This document shows positions 31,401 through 39,332 of a stretch of DNA of 64,000 nt, piece after piece. Position 1 is the first letter of the stretch. Each line of letters begins with the position of its first letter. The translations under genes were made by a program, and so were the position numbers. This stretch comes from Bacteroidota bacterium. Its GTDB lineage: Bacteria; Bacteroidota; Bacteroidia; Bacteroidales; F082. Location of the stretch: contig JADJXJ010000003.1 in assembly GCA_016715945.1 (NCBI GenBank), positions 868,001 through 932,000 on the forward strand, read 5' to 3'. Under the pieces are notes generated by a model, which worked only from the letters and a program-made list of their open reading frames with translations, was not told the DNA's origin and made no database searches.

Positions 31401-32891
31401 TACACCTTCCAGGGCTGGTATGCACAGTCTGGTCAGCTGATGTCGGCAGATGCGATCTGGCAGGTGACCATAGTGGATTGTTTCACGAGCTACGAAGCCC
31501 GCTTCGGTTCGAATGCCAGTTTGGCCGGACGTTTGCGCTATTACAATCCGATCGAGTCGCAGGTGCCGTCATCGCAGTTTGTGGTTCAGTTGTACAAGTC
31601 AGGAGTTGCGGTTACCTCACCACAGAATATAGGTTATGCCGGCACATACTCATTCGACGGACTTGAGAGTGGAACGGACTACACCCTGAGGGTATGGGAG
31701 CAGCCTGGCAACAACCAGCTTGGCAGCACCTGGATGTGGAACAACTGGGGAGGTCTAACGGGTCTGGATGCATTGATTGTTGGGAAGATGGTACTTGAGG
31801 AACCTATGAGTGTTTATTTCCCATGGATACAACCGATAACTGCTGCGCCATACACGCCTTACTCAATTACGGTAGCCGATGTTAACAACAATGGAAGCTT
31901 GACTGCCAACGATGCCCTGATAATGATTATACGTGGTACGGATAACCCAAATATGGAGGTCTTTCCGGGCAACAGGCACAACTTTATCCTTTCTGGCGCC
32001 AGGGTTACCCATCCCAACGCCATGCTGTATCCACAGGCCCCCGAGCTGGTATTCCAGTCCTTTGGCACGTATGCAGCAACAACTCCGGCCGATATGGTTT
32101 ACCACGAGGTGAATCCAGGGGTAATCAGCGAAGGTGACAACTACATGAACATTTACCTGACAGCCGCTGGCGACCTGAATGCCTCATACCTGCCAGGAAC
32201 TCCACTGAAAACCTCAGCTACACTTGTGTACGTTCAATCTGTGAAAGCCGCACCTGGTGAGGAAGTGATGGTGCCTGTCTTTGTGGACAGAGATGTTGTG
32301 CTTGGCGCAGTAACCATTGGTTTGCGCTACAATATGGATATGCTGGACGTGGAGGAAGTGGTTGGTTTCGAAATCAGTTCGATTGATAAGGAAGATGGAA
32401 CCATCAAGGTAGCCTGGTATGAGGTAATGGGCAGGGCTTTTTCGGCTGACCAGCCATTGCTTAGTTTGCGGGCCAGAATCAGGCAGCAGGTAGGAGCAGA
32501 GCTCCGCTATATGGAACTTTTACCTGTTACCGAGTTTGCTTCACCAGAGGCAAGCATTCTTAATGATGTTCATTTACGCACTTTGGCCATACAGCACGCC
32601 GAAGGTACATCCGACGCTGGAATTGCCCATTATGTGATGCCCAATCCATTCAGCGACAGGGCCAGAGTGTCCTTCACGCTGCCCAAAGCTGGCAGGGTAA
32701 GCCTTGTCATATTTAACCAATACGGACAGATGGTGCATCGGTTGGTTGATGCAGACCTGATGCCTGGCCAGCACAGCTACGAGCTAAGCCGTGGCGACAT
32801 AGGCAACAGCGGCACGTATTACTACCAGCTGCACCACAACACAGGAGCAAAAGCCTCGCTATCAGGCGGTAAGATTGTTCTTGTGCGATAA
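25446..32891 (+). CDS. Giant T9SS-secreted adhesin-like protein with ten 97-residue repeats
   Basis: 2481 residues. A signal peptide (LTIVVLLSLCLAINLDNVYGQ) is followed by a NIDO-like region (about 30-245: SIYIGSNGYITFGQG), a fibronectin-like segment, and ten tandem 97-residue repeats (430-1399) starting VRPDFTPGAIATAGETICYGG. Four related ~93-residue modules (VEPTPxAG ... EIRSRRLASYC) and Ig-like domains follow, then a dockerin-like loop VADVNNNGSLTANDALIM and a cohesin-like segment (VQSVKAAPGEEVMVPVFVD). The end is a T9SS type-A sorting tail (MPNPFSDRARVSF ... GKIVLVR). It is probably anchored at or released from the cell surface; the role in adhesion is inferred from architecture. It sits between two IS elements. 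Confidence 0.85.
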   Translation: MKNINAIKYKNSRLTIVVLLSLCLAINLDNVYGQAALLTYTTSDPVAQGDDTYTNRSITSVFPHGVDFGSNTYTSIYIGSNGYITFGQGYNSYAPTGIAGFNRGFPIVAAQFDDLNPNNGGNIYYDQNTTGNYVVATYVAVRPYNSNVGYGNASTGTTFQIVLRRPAGYSSTNRSFQIELRYNNIGWHRSGNISAWPTAGWSTGNQTSYAELPYSGTSNFHLNQQNSYIGITGVWRWDVTGGQVLAPPTVNQTTAPYNITSTSAVSGGNVSSDGGASVSVRGVVWSTSTMPSLSSHPGGGYSTDGGTGVGTFTSNIAGLSSNTTYYVRAYATNSEGTGYGPQQQFTTLSAPSNPTGITATNNPICNGGSTQLTAQGAQGTVYWYTGSCGGSFVATGNSITVSPASTTTYYARNYNNNQFSPGCASIVITVRPDFTPGAIATAGETICYGGTPSTIGSASDASGGDGNITYSWRSSSDNFTASITGANSSSYTPPAGLTSTTTYRRYANDGTCNTVPEQSTGEWTVTVRPDFTPGAIATAGETICYGGTPSTIGSASAASGGDGNITYSWRSSSDNFTASITGATSSSYTPPAGLTNTTTYRRYANDGTCNTVPEQSTGEWTVTVRPDFTPGAIATAGETICYGGTPSTIGSVSAASGGDGNITYSWRSSSDNFTASITGANSSSYTPPAGLTSTTTYRRYANDGTCNTAPEQSTGEWTVTVRPDFTPGAIATAGETICYGGTPSTIGSVSAASGGDGNITYSWRSSSDNFTASITGANSSSYTPPAGLTSTTTYRRYANDGTCNTAPEQSTGEWTVTVRPDFTPGAIATAGETICYGGTPSTIGSVSAASGGDGNITYSWRSSSDNFTASITGANSSSYTPPAGLTSTTTYRRYANDGTCNTAPEQSTGEWTVTVRPDFTPGAIATAGETICYGGTPSTIGSVSAASGGDGNITYSWRSSSDNFTASITGANSSSYTPPAGLTSTTTYRRYANDGTCNTAPEQSTGEWTVTVRPDFTPGAIATAGETICYGGTPSTIGSVSAASGGDGNITYSWRSSSDNFTASITGANSSSYTPPAGLTSTTTYRRYANDGTCNTAPEQSTGEWTVTVRPDFTPGAIATAGETICYGGTPSTIGSVSAASGGDGNITYSWRSSSDNFTASITGANSSSYTPPAGLTSTTTYRRYANDGTCNTAPEQSTGEWTVTVRPDFTPGAIATAGETICYGGTPSTIGSVNPASGGDGNITYSWRSSSDNFTASITGANSSSYTPPAGLTSTTTYRRYANDGTCNTAPEQSTGEWTVTVRPDFTPGAIATAGETICYGGTPSTIGSVNPASGGDGNITYSWRSSSDNFTASITGATSSSYTPPAGLTSTTTYRRYANDGTCNTVPEQSTGEWTVTVEPTPVAGNFISNPMAFLTLCEATQVSAVLTGSTGGNGIDQTEYRVFYHTYYTDWMPYNGQVLSIPGALHIEIRSRRLASYCSPSAWVHSGWSFEMMPEAGLLTKYPDAVKVCEGSQVWADLSNASGGNGNDEKQYRKLSGSGWSNWQPYEGLALSTNGITALEIRSRRLASYCASSNWITVGWEVEPTPMAGMLQPSPAQPVVCETTSVSATLLSGTGGSGLDVSEYRTHNGTSWSSWMLYTPGSPIAAAGLSHIEIRTFRQGDVCSNSGYNTVSWNIEKQAQPGVLVRQPAVAMVCEGSMVSATLVPGSGGNGTDELHYRTRTGNIWTLWQPYTSASNISTSGVAELEVRTRRLSTQCTPSEEYIVTWLVEPTPIAFAGSDATICANDTYTMTEAQVSNASGVLWTSSGDGTFSNTGALNPIYTPGTNDKLIGLVTLTLTANTNGLCQVQSVMQLSLSTPVTPSVSITANEPVVCQGTPVAFTAVAVNGGSNPVFTWKVNGQVAGGNTANFVIVPQQGDVVSVQLLSDHGCVTQSTALSNALTVNVVPISLQLLAIPAQGGQAVFSGTVAQGSTVTLTAMANSGYTFQGWYAQSGQLMSADAIWQVTIVDCFTSYEARFGSNASLAGRLRYYNPIESQVPSSQFVVQLYKSGVAVTSPQNIGYAGTYSFDGLESGTDYTLRVWEQPGNNQLGSTWMWNNWGGLTGLDALIVGKMVLEEPMSVYFPWIQPITAAPYTPYSITVADVNNNGSLTANDALIMIIRGTDNPNMEVFPGNRHNFILSGARVTHPNAMLYPQAPELVFQSFGTYAATTPADMVYHEVNPGVISEGDNYMNIYLTAAGDLNASYLPGTPLKTSATLVYVQSVKAAPGEEVMVPVFVDRDVVLGAVTIGLRYNMDMLDVEEVVGFEISSIDKEDGTIKVAWYEVMGRAFSADQPLLSLRARIRQQVGAELRYMELLPVTEFASPEASILNDVHLRTLAIQHAEGTSDAGIAHYVMPNPFSDRARVSFTLPKAGRVSLVIFNQYGQMVHRLVDADLMPGQHSYELSRGDIGNSGTYYYQLHHNTGAKASLSGGKIVLVR
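26733..29642 (+). repeat. Ten direct 291-bp repeats inside the adhesin gene
   Basis: The unit starts GTCAGGCCCGATTTCACC and recurs every 291 bp (97 codons), ten times without spacers. Units 3-8 are nearly identical in DNA. Units 1, 2, 9 and 10 differ mainly at SASDAS / SASAAS / SVNPAS and ANSSS / ATSSS. The period is exact, so the reading frame is kept whatever the copy number. Confidence 0.97.
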
Positions 32892-32923
32892 AGCAACCGG
32901 TTGTTTTGTTACTATATGCTTGG

Positions 32924-32960
32924 CAGGGGAGGGGCGAAAGCTCCTCCCCTGTTTATTATT
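32924..32960 (+). terminator. Terminator after the adhesin gene
   Basis: CAGGGGAGG...CCTCCCCTG hairpin (32924-32951) with a GCGAAAGC apex, followed by TTTATTATTTTT. It begins 33 bp after the stop codon. Confidence 0.92.
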
Positions 32961-32964
32961 TTTC

Positions 32965-33851
32965 CTGACTTCCACAGATTTTTTTTATTTTTTGAATATA
33001 TTATTGTAAGTAGTTGTATGTCTGTTTTTTAGAAATTGGGTGTTAGGGATTTTGGGTGTTAATTTGGTTTTTGTTATGATATTTGCGGGTGTTTGTCAGG
33101 AAGCTAAAGCATAAAAGCGGCTGGATCTATGTACAAGTAGTTGAGAAGCTCAACCGCAAGTATAAAGTTAGGAAGAGTTTTGGGGCTGCCACTGATGAGG
33201 ATGCTTTAAAGGCTCTTGAAATACGGACTCAACTTAGAAAGAAGGGTTCAGGCTTTTAGTCAACTACTTCCATCAAAGAGCAGAAAAAGATAAATACAAC
33301 CGAGAAAAGGGGCTTAAACGATTAGAAAAAGCAATCAAGACAGGCAGGCTTACAAAAGCAGCTATCAACAATCGAGGCTACAACAAATTCCTGGAAATAG
33401 ATGGGCAAGTTCAAGTTCGCATTGATCAGCAAAAGATACAGCAAGACCAAAGATGGGATGGCTTAAAGGGATACTTGACCAATTCTACCCTGCCCAAAGA
33501 GGAAATACTTGAAAACTACAACCAACTGTGGCTAATTGAGCGTGCTTTCAGAATTGCTAAAACAGATCTGAAAATCAGACCAATCTTCCACTATAAGCAA
33601 AGAAGGATTGAAGCACACATCTGCCTGAATTTTGTGGCATATAAAGTTTTCAAAGAGCTTGAAAGACAGTTAAAAGAGAAATGTTCAGATCTCTCAGCAG
33701 AAAAAGTAATTGAAATCGCACAAAGCATTTACGAAATCGAAATTACCACCCCAAAACAAAAAGAAAAAATCAAGAAAATCCTACTGCTGACCGAAGAGCA
33801 AATGAAACTGGCCCAAATCTTTGATCTAGGGTGTTAATTTGCGGAAGTCAG
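32965..33851 (+). mobile_element. IS1634-type element with internal deletion
   Basis: The ends are 16-bp inverted repeats, CTGACTTCCACAGATT (32965-32980) and AATTTGCGGAAGTCAG (33836-33851), with two mismatches. A 13-bp direct repeat GGGTGTTAATTTG also lies inside both ends (33053 and 33829). The element is 887 bp, about half the usual size, because the middle of the transposase is missing. I saw no clear target-site duplication. Confidence 0.7.
33089..33837 (+). pseudogene. IS1634-family transposase remnant
   Basis: The N-terminal piece (33089-33259, 57 codons from GTG) reads VFVRKLKHKSGWIYVQVVEK and then hits a stop. In another frame from about 33256, NYFHQRAEKDKYNREKGLKR continues to the end at 33837. 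This includes ENYNQLWLIERAFRIAKTDL, the C-terminal catalytic Glu region of IS4/IS1634-type transposases. The central DDE core is deleted and the two halves are out of frame, so it cannot encode an active enzyme. Confidence 0.8.
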
Positions 33852-33869
33852 TAAAAAAATTTTCTGGTT

Positions 33870-34290
33870 TTAATAACTGGCGCTGTTAAATCCAACAAGC
33901 AGGCTGAATCGGGCACCCTTTTTAGAAGTAACTACCGAAAAATTAATTGGGAAATTAAGATCTCCGGAGGAAATATTCATTCCCTAGGCTAAAGCTAAGC
34001 CCGTATCTGCGATGGAGATGTTTGGGCCTGCCCCGAATTCAAAACCACTGGTTGTTCGCAATCCAACTGCAAATGTAAGGCTGGGCAGCAGAAGACCCCG
34101 TTCCACCCCGCCAATGACCGGGATGAGTTCAACCACTCTTGTCGGTCAATTTTGCTATGGAAAAAAAGTTGCGCTCAAATTGCCATCCAAATTGGGCTAA
34201 GGTGGGATTTGCATTAATATCGTCCCTGTGTCAGTCGGCTGTCCTCCGGGTGATGAAGGTAACGCCATCACTTGGCCCCGACTATTGGGT
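33870..34290 (-). pseudogene. Decayed outer-membrane-like protein gene
   Basis: Joined across frames on the minus strand, the relic reads GQVMALPSSPGGQPTDTGTI, then NANPTLAQFGWQFERNFFSI. ELIPVIGGVERGLLLPS and GLRTTSGFEFGAGPNIS follow, then FSLLVGFNSASY and a stop. This pattern (FGWQ, GG-x-E-x-G-LLPS, EFGAGPN, final GFN) recalls a conserved Bacteroidota outer-membrane hypothetical family. At least two frameshifts (about 34138 and 34230) and an internal TAG (about 33985) break it. Its 3' end is 19 bp from the IS1634-type element. The region 34291-34568 holds nothing I can assign. Confidence 0.6.
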
Positions 34291-34568
34291 CAATAGTAAA
34301 TCATTATAACCATAAGATAGACAGCAGCTTAACATAGTGTTCTTTAAAACAACAAGCAAGTTAAATATGCAGTCAATTTGCGCTTTCGTGCAGGAGCTGT
34401 TGACCTAAATTAAAATAAATGAATAGCCCAGCGTTCTAATTAAAAACTTTTTAAATACAGCATCAAGGTTTGAACGTAACTCCTTTGTGTGATAAGCTAT
34501 CAGATAGCAACCCCAATATTGGTGAGGCAATGCATTTTCTTGAGCTGTGGAGAGTCCTGATAAACCAT

Positions 34569-35975
34569 TTATAACTTTATAAATCTTTCTGTTTGTACAG
34601 AATAACCATCACGAAGCACAAAGTGATAGATTCCCCCCTTCAATCCATTCAAGTAAATATCACTTTCACCAGTGATAATTTGTTGATATACTAATTGTCC
34701 ATTTAAATCAAAAACTTTAAGCTCAAGTTTGCTTTCTTTTAAAGGTTTTATGTTGAGGGTTTGGTTGTTATTTGACCAACAACAGTTAGCGAGTTTGGTA
34801 TCTATTTCTTTTTCGGGGAGATGGGTAAACGATTCCACGTTAATACGTGCTATTCTGCCTCTGCTTGTTCCGTTATAAGAAGTAAAATAGCCTCCTATCA
34901 TCAATTTGTCGCTGCCATACGGTGCTACCTTAAAGATAAATGATGTAGGCCCTGTGCCATAATTAAATGTTTCATCAATTGTGCCATTGTTGTTCAGCAT
35001 TGTCAGGTATTTCCGCGACAGTGGACTTGACGAACTAAAACGGCCCCCAACCGCTATTTTCCCATTAGGAAGGCTGACTACTGACTGAAGTTGATCGCTG
35101 AATGTGGGTGGTGTAAATAAAGGGTCAATTTGCCCATTGGGAAAAAGCCTTACAATATTACTTATAGTCTGACCATTGAAACTGTCAAAAAGACCTGCTG
35201 CAATTATCTTCCCATCACTTTGCAGACTAATGGAATTAATATGCTGATTGATGGCTTGTATTGCAGTTCCGGGATTGAAGGACGGGTCAGGTTGTCCATT
35301 TGACAATATTCTGGCAATACGACCGACGGGAATATTATTGAAATTATAGATATTTCCTCCGATCAACAGAGCACCATCATTTTGTAAAGCCATTGTATAT
35401 ACCAGACCATCTGGTCCTGCCATTGGATCAAAATTCGTTGCAAGTGAACCGTCGCTTCCGAGCTTTGCAATCCTGTTGCGCATAACACCGTTGAAGCTAG
35501 TGAAGCTACCACTTATGAAAATGTCTCCGTCAGGAGCGACCAATATACATCCTACGGAGCCGTTTGGTCCAGTTCCGGTGTTAAAGTTTCCATCGCGCGA
35601 ACCATCAGCATTCAGGCGAAGAAGGTATTGGGCACTTGTTCCGTTAAAACTTGAAAAAGAACCACCAACGATAATTTTGCCGTTACTCTGAAGGGCAATG
35701 TCACCGATTGTTCCATTGAAACCCGATCCGGTATTGAAGGTTTCGTCCAAACTACCATTGGCATTAAGCCTGACAAGGTATTTGAGGTTCTGCCCGTTGA
35801 ATTGAGTGAATTCGCCGGCCACAAGAATCTTGCCATCAGGCTGAACAACAATTCTTTTGACGTATTCGTTATTTGCGCCTGAACCAGGGTTGAAGCTCAA
35901 ATCAAGTGTTCCTGGTTGTGCTGCGAGTGTCAGGGTTGCAAGCACTAAAACAAAGGTAGAAATGAAGGTTTTCAT
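34569..35975 (-). CDS. Delta-60 repeat protein with T9SS sorting tail
   Basis: 468 residues. A signal peptide (MKTFISTFVLVLATLTLAAQ) precedes about six 50-60-residue repeats of the type VxxxxxQxDGKILVAGxFxxFNGxxxxxLxRLNxxGSxDxxFN, the delta-60 repeat expected to form a beta-propeller. The last ~70 residues (LNIKPLKESKLELKVFDLNGQLVYQ ... RDGYSVQTERFIKL) are a T9SS type-A sorting domain, so the protein should reach the surface or medium. The ligand is unknown. It is monocistronic; hppA lies upstream on the same strand behind a terminator. Confidence 0.85.
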   Translation of the reverse strand: MKTFISTFVLVLATLTLAAQPGTLDLSFNPGSGANNEYVKRIVVQPDGKILVAGEFTQFNGQNLKYLVRLNANGSLDETFNTGSGFNGTIGDIALQSNGKIIVGGSFSSFNGTSAQYLLRLNADGSRDGNFNTGTGPNGSVGCILVAPDGDIFISGSFTSFNGVMRNRIAKLGSDGSLATNFDPMAGPDGLVYTMALQNDGALLIGGNIYNFNNIPVGRIARILSNGQPDPSFNPGTAIQAINQHINSISLQSDGKIIAAGLFDSFNGQTISNIVRLFPNGQIDPLFTPPTFSDQLQSVVSLPNGKIAVGGRFSSSSPLSRKYLTMLNNNGTIDETFNYGTGPTSFIFKVAPYGSDKLMIGGYFTSYNGTSRGRIARINVESFTHLPEKEIDTKLANCCWSNNNQTLNIKPLKESKLELKVFDLNGQLVYQQIITGESDIYLNGLKGGIYHFVLRDGYSVQTERFIKL

Positions 35976-36020
35976 GGTTAATCTGGTTTGGTTTGTGCTT
36001 CAAATTGGAATAAGTACCCT

Positions 36021-36028
36021 CAAAGTTA
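36021..36028 (-). promoter_or_regulatory. -7 element TAACTTTG before the delta-60 gene
   Basis: On the minus strand TAACTTTG fits TAnnTTTG about 46 bp before the start at 35975, directly after the hppA terminator. No good -33 element is seen. Confidence 0.5.
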
Positions 36029-36032
36029 CAAG

Positions 36033-36065
36033 AAAAAAGCCGGAATCTGAATTTGTCCCGGCTTT
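36033..36065 (-). terminator. Terminator after hppA
   Basis: AAAGCCGG (36036-36043) and CCGGCTTT (36058-36065) form the stem. On the minus strand the descending arm runs into a T stretch. It is 23 bp beyond the hppA stop. Confidence 0.8.
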
Positions 36066-36087
36066 GAAAAATGTTTTTCGAAAAAAA

Positions 36088-38367
36088 TCATTCGATGAAA
36101 CCTGTTGTCGCGACAGGCTTCTCTAATTTGGCTGGCGCTTCAGATTTGTATTTGAATTCCAGTGGTTTATCATTCTTTGGTTTTACAGGAGGTTCAGCAA
36201 TGCTGGGTGCAATCACCAAAGCTACCACCGACATAAGCTTAATAAGGATATTGAGCGACGGGCCGCTGGTGTCCTTAAACGGGTCGCCAACCGTATCGCC
36301 CACTACGGTGGCTTTGTGCGAGGCGCTACCCTTGCCATGGGTGACGCCCTGGTGTTGCACTCCCTCTTCGATCATCTTTTTGGCGTTGTCCCAGGCTCCG
36401 CCGGCATTCGACTGATAAATGGCCAGGAGCACACCCGAGGCCATCACGCCCGCAAGCATGCCACCAAGCATCTGTGCGCCACCCAAAAAGCCCACAGCAG
36501 CCGGAGCAATCACTGCAAGCAGTCCCGGCAGGATCATTTCCTTGAGCGAAGCTTCGGTAGAGATTTCAACACACTTCTCGTATTGTGCCGCACGCTCGGC
36601 TTTTTGCATGATTTCGGCTTCCTCTTTGGTTACCTTATGCACGTCGCCGTTGTATTTGCGCAGCACTTCGAGTGCGTTGCGCAGCTCCGGAATTTCTTTA
36701 AACTGACGTCGCACCTCGTTGATCATTTTCTGGCCGGCACGACCTACTGCGCCCATGGCCATGGACGAGAACAGATAGGGGAGCATACCACCAATAAGCA
36801 GTCCGGCCATAATATGCGGTTGCGAAACGTCGATCACGGTGATGTTGGCCTGGGTCATGAAAGCCGCAAACAGGGCAAGTGCGGTCAGGGTGGCCGAGCC
36901 AATGGCAAAACCTTTGCCAATGGCAGCAGTGGTGTTGCCCACAGCGTCGAGCTTGTCGGTTTTCTGGCGCACATCTTTAGGCAATTCACTCATCTCGGCA
37001 ATGCCACCGGCATTATCGGCAATGGGGCCATAGGCATCCACAGCCAGCTGTATGCCTGTGTTGGCAAGCATGGCCACCGCAGCAATGGCAATGCCATATA
37101 AACCGGCGAAGTGGTACGATAAAATGATAGCAACAGCCAACCCAAGTACCGGAATGGCTGTGGATTTCATCCCGAGTTCCAATCCTGCGATGATATTTGT
37201 TGCAGCGCCGGTATGGGATTGATCCACAATGGCTTTAACAGCTTTCTTGCCGGCGCCTGTGTAATATTCGGTAATTTTTCCGATTCCGATACCAATGCCA
37301 AGGCCCACCAGGGTGGCAATGAACACACCCATTGCGGTGTATTGGGTGTAAGTGCCGTCGTTGTGGATCAGCTTCCAGCTGTCGGGCAGGAAGAAGTTGA
37401 TAAGGAAATAGGAAGCAATGACCATGACCACCGAGGAGATGAGCTCACCCCTGTTGAGTGCAGCCTGCGGGTCGCCTTTGGGGGTTATGCGTACAAAAAA
37501 TGTGCCTGCCACACTTGTGAGTATGCCTACGGCTGCCAGAGCCATTGGCAGGAGCACCGGCCCCAGTTGGAAATAATTGCTCACTTCAGGCATGTTGACA
37601 AACACCACCCCCAGCACCATTGCGGCCAGGATGGAACCCACATACGATTCAAAAAGGTCGGCGCCCATGCCTGCCACGTCACCCACATTGTCACCCACAT
37701 TGTCGGCGATGGTGGCCGGGTTCAGATAATGGTCTTCAGGAATTCCTGCTTCTACTTTTCCCACCAGGTCGGCCCCCACATCGGCGGCCTTGGTGTAGAT
37801 GCCTCCGCCCACACGGGCAAACAGGGCAATGGAAGAGGCCCCCAGCGAAAAAGCTGATAAAACGTTCAGCACAACATCGAGCTTCCAGTCGACACCGATA
37901 AGGTTATTAAAGAGTAAAAAAAGCAGACTTAGTCCAAGAAGTCCGAGCGTAACCACTCCAATGCCCATCACGCTGCCTCCGGTGAATGCCACTTTGAGTG
38001 CATCGGAAAGCGAATTACGGGCGGCCTGCGTGGTGCGTACGTTGGCCTTGGTAGCCACGCGCATTCCGATGAATCCGGCAAAGCCCGAAAGCACTGCTCC
38101 GGTGATGAACGACAGCACCACAAATCCGTTGGAACCGGTCTCGTATGTGCCTTTCACGAAAAGCAACACCGACACCGATGCGACAAAAATGGCCAGTATC
38201 CGGTACTCCGCCTTCAGAAAGGCCATGGCCCCGCGAGCGATATAACCCGCAATCCGTTGCATTTTTTCGGTACCGGCATCCAGCGATTCTATCCATCTGG
38301 ATTTGAGTAACATAAATACTATCCCCACGATGCCTGCCAGGGGAATAAACCAAACAATTTGATCCAT
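36088..38367 (-). CDS. hppA: Membrane-bound ion-pumping pyrophosphatase (probably K+-dependent)
   Basis: Hydrolyses PPi and pumps H+ or Na+ across the cytoplasmic membrane. The 759 residues have many transmembrane segments. Catalytic motifs are DVGADLVGKVEAGIPED and NPATIADNVGDNVGDVAGMGADL. GNTTAAIGKG, with Ala where K+-independent enzymes have Lys, points to the K+-dependent class, many of which pump Na+. The acidic loop after IPED reads HYLNP where many homologues have DPRNP. The C-terminus after DTSGPSLNILIKLMS has a ~50-residue charged tail. It is transcribed alone, with a terminator after it. Confidence 0.95.
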   Translation of the reverse strand: MDQIVWFIPLAGIVGIVFMLLKSRWIESLDAGTEKMQRIAGYIARGAMAFLKAEYRILAIFVASVSVLLFVKGTYETGSNGFVVLSFITGAVLSGFAGFIGMRVATKANVRTTQAARNSLSDALKVAFTGGSVMGIGVVTLGLLGLSLLFLLFNNLIGVDWKLDVVLNVLSAFSLGASSIALFARVGGGIYTKAADVGADLVGKVEAGIPEDHYLNPATIADNVGDNVGDVAGMGADLFESYVGSILAAMVLGVVFVNMPEVSNYFQLGPVLLPMALAAVGILTSVAGTFFVRITPKGDPQAALNRGELISSVVMVIASYFLINFFLPDSWKLIHNDGTYTQYTAMGVFIATLVGLGIGIGIGKITEYYTGAGKKAVKAIVDQSHTGAATNIIAGLELGMKSTAIPVLGLAVAIILSYHFAGLYGIAIAAVAMLANTGIQLAVDAYGPIADNAGGIAEMSELPKDVRQKTDKLDAVGNTTAAIGKGFAIGSATLTALALFAAFMTQANITVIDVSQPHIMAGLLIGGMLPYLFSSMAMGAVGRAGQKMINEVRRQFKEIPELRNALEVLRKYNGDVHKVTKEEAEIMQKAERAAQYEKCVEISTEASLKEMILPGLLAVIAPAAVGFLGGAQMLGGMLAGVMASGVLLAIYQSNAGGAWDNAKKMIEEGVQHQGVTHGKGSASHKATVVGDTVGDPFKDTSGPSLNILIKLMSVVALVIAPSIAEPPVKPKNDKPLEFKYKSEAPAKLEKPVATTGFIE

Positions 38368-38424
38368 AAGCTTGTGTGAAGTGGTTTAGTGTAGTGATTT
38401 GACCTGATTGGTAAAATTTGGGCG

Positions 38425-38432
38425 CAAAAATA
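38425..38432 (-). promoter_or_regulatory. -7 element TATTTTTG before hppA
   Basis: On the minus strand TATTTTTG fits TAnnTTTG, about 58 bp before the hppA start. A TTTG lies 15 bp further upstream, closer than the usual spacing. Confidence 0.5.
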
Positions 38433-38591
38433 GGGAATGAGCTTCAGCAAATTACATCAGCTTAATCTTTTTTAACGATAAAAAGTACGGCGAAAACGGT
38501 TGCGGCTAAAATGGAATTTCAATGCTTATTTTCTGCTTTGCCATCTGATTGAACGGCCAAGTGTATGCTTATTTGATTTTCGGAAGGAAAG

Positions 38592-38626
38592 AAAAACAAA
38601 AAAGCCCTGCAAGGATGCAAGGCTTT
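38592..38626 (-). terminator. Terminator after the YugP-like peptidase gene
   Basis: AAAGCC (38601-38606) pairs with GGCTTT (38621-38626), with an inner TGCA/TGCA pairing. The minus strand then runs into T-rich sequence (38600 downward). Confidence 0.75.
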
Positions 38627-38657
38627 GTTAAGGCTTATCTTGTTGGTTTTGTTACGG

Positions 38658-39332
38658 TTACTCTCTTCTGCCCATGAAGATCATGATGTAGTAGAGCAGT
38701 GTGGCCAGCGATGCCAATGCGGCAACCACATAGGTGTAAGCTGCCCACTTGAGGGCGTCTTTGGCCTTGGGATAGGTTTCGTGGCTGGTGATGCCGCTCA
38801 CATTGAGCCAGGCAAGTGCACGGCGGCTTGCATCCACCTCAACAGGAAGAGTGATGAAACTGAACAAGGTGGTGGTGGCAAACATCAGGATGCCAAAAAA
38901 CAGCACTTGTGGAAATGTTTCGATAAGCAGGATGCCGGCCAGCAACACCCATTGCACCCATTGTGAAGCAAAGCTCACCACAGGCACGAGTTTGCTGCGC
39001 ATGGTCAGCCAGGAATAGGCGGTGGCATGCTGTACGGCATGCCCGCATTCGTGCGCAGCCACGGCAGCTGCAGCCACCGAACGGCCGTGGTACACATCCG
39101 GACTCAGGTTGACAGTCTTATTCACAGGGTTGTAATGGTCGGTGAGCTGGCCCTCAACTGATACAACCTTGACATCGAAGATGCCGTTGTCGTGCAACAT
39201 CTTCTGCGCGATTTCACGGCCGGTGAGGCCATAGTTGATGGGTATCTTGCTGAATTGGTTGAATTTCGACTTGAGCCTTGCTCCAACCAGCCAGCTCAGC
39301 AGCATAAAGAATCCAAAAATTATCCAGATCAT
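38658..39332 (-). CDS. YugP-type zinc metallopeptidase, membrane-anchored
   Basis: 224 residues. An N-terminal membrane helix (MIWIIFGFFMLLSWLVGA) is followed by the metal-binding motif AAHECGHAVQHA (HExxH-like HECGH, near residue 94) and two further hydrophobic stretches (VLLAGILLIETFPQVLFFGILMFATTTLF; YVVAALASLATLLYYIMIF). This is the neutral zinc metallopeptidase family of B. subtilis YugP. Substrates are not known. The active site probably faces the cytosol. A candidate -7 box TAATTTTG lies at 39370-39377 and a terminator downstream, so it is a single-gene unit. Confidence 0.85.
   Translation of the reverse strand: MIWIIFGFFMLLSWLVGARLKSKFNQFSKIPINYGLTGREIAQKMLHDNGIFDVKVVSVEGQLTDHYNPVNKTVNLSPDVYHGRSVAAAAVAAHECGHAVQHATAYSWLTMRSKLVPVVSFASQWVQWVLLAGILLIETFPQVLFFGILMFATTTLFSFITLPVEVDASRRALAWLNVSGITSHETYPKAKDALKWAAYTYVVAALASLATLLYYIMIFMGRRE

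Noticed and set aside
34012..34200. 62-codon plus-strand frame
   Set aside because: The minus strand over the same bases carries the recognisable outer-membrane relic; the plus frame has no support.
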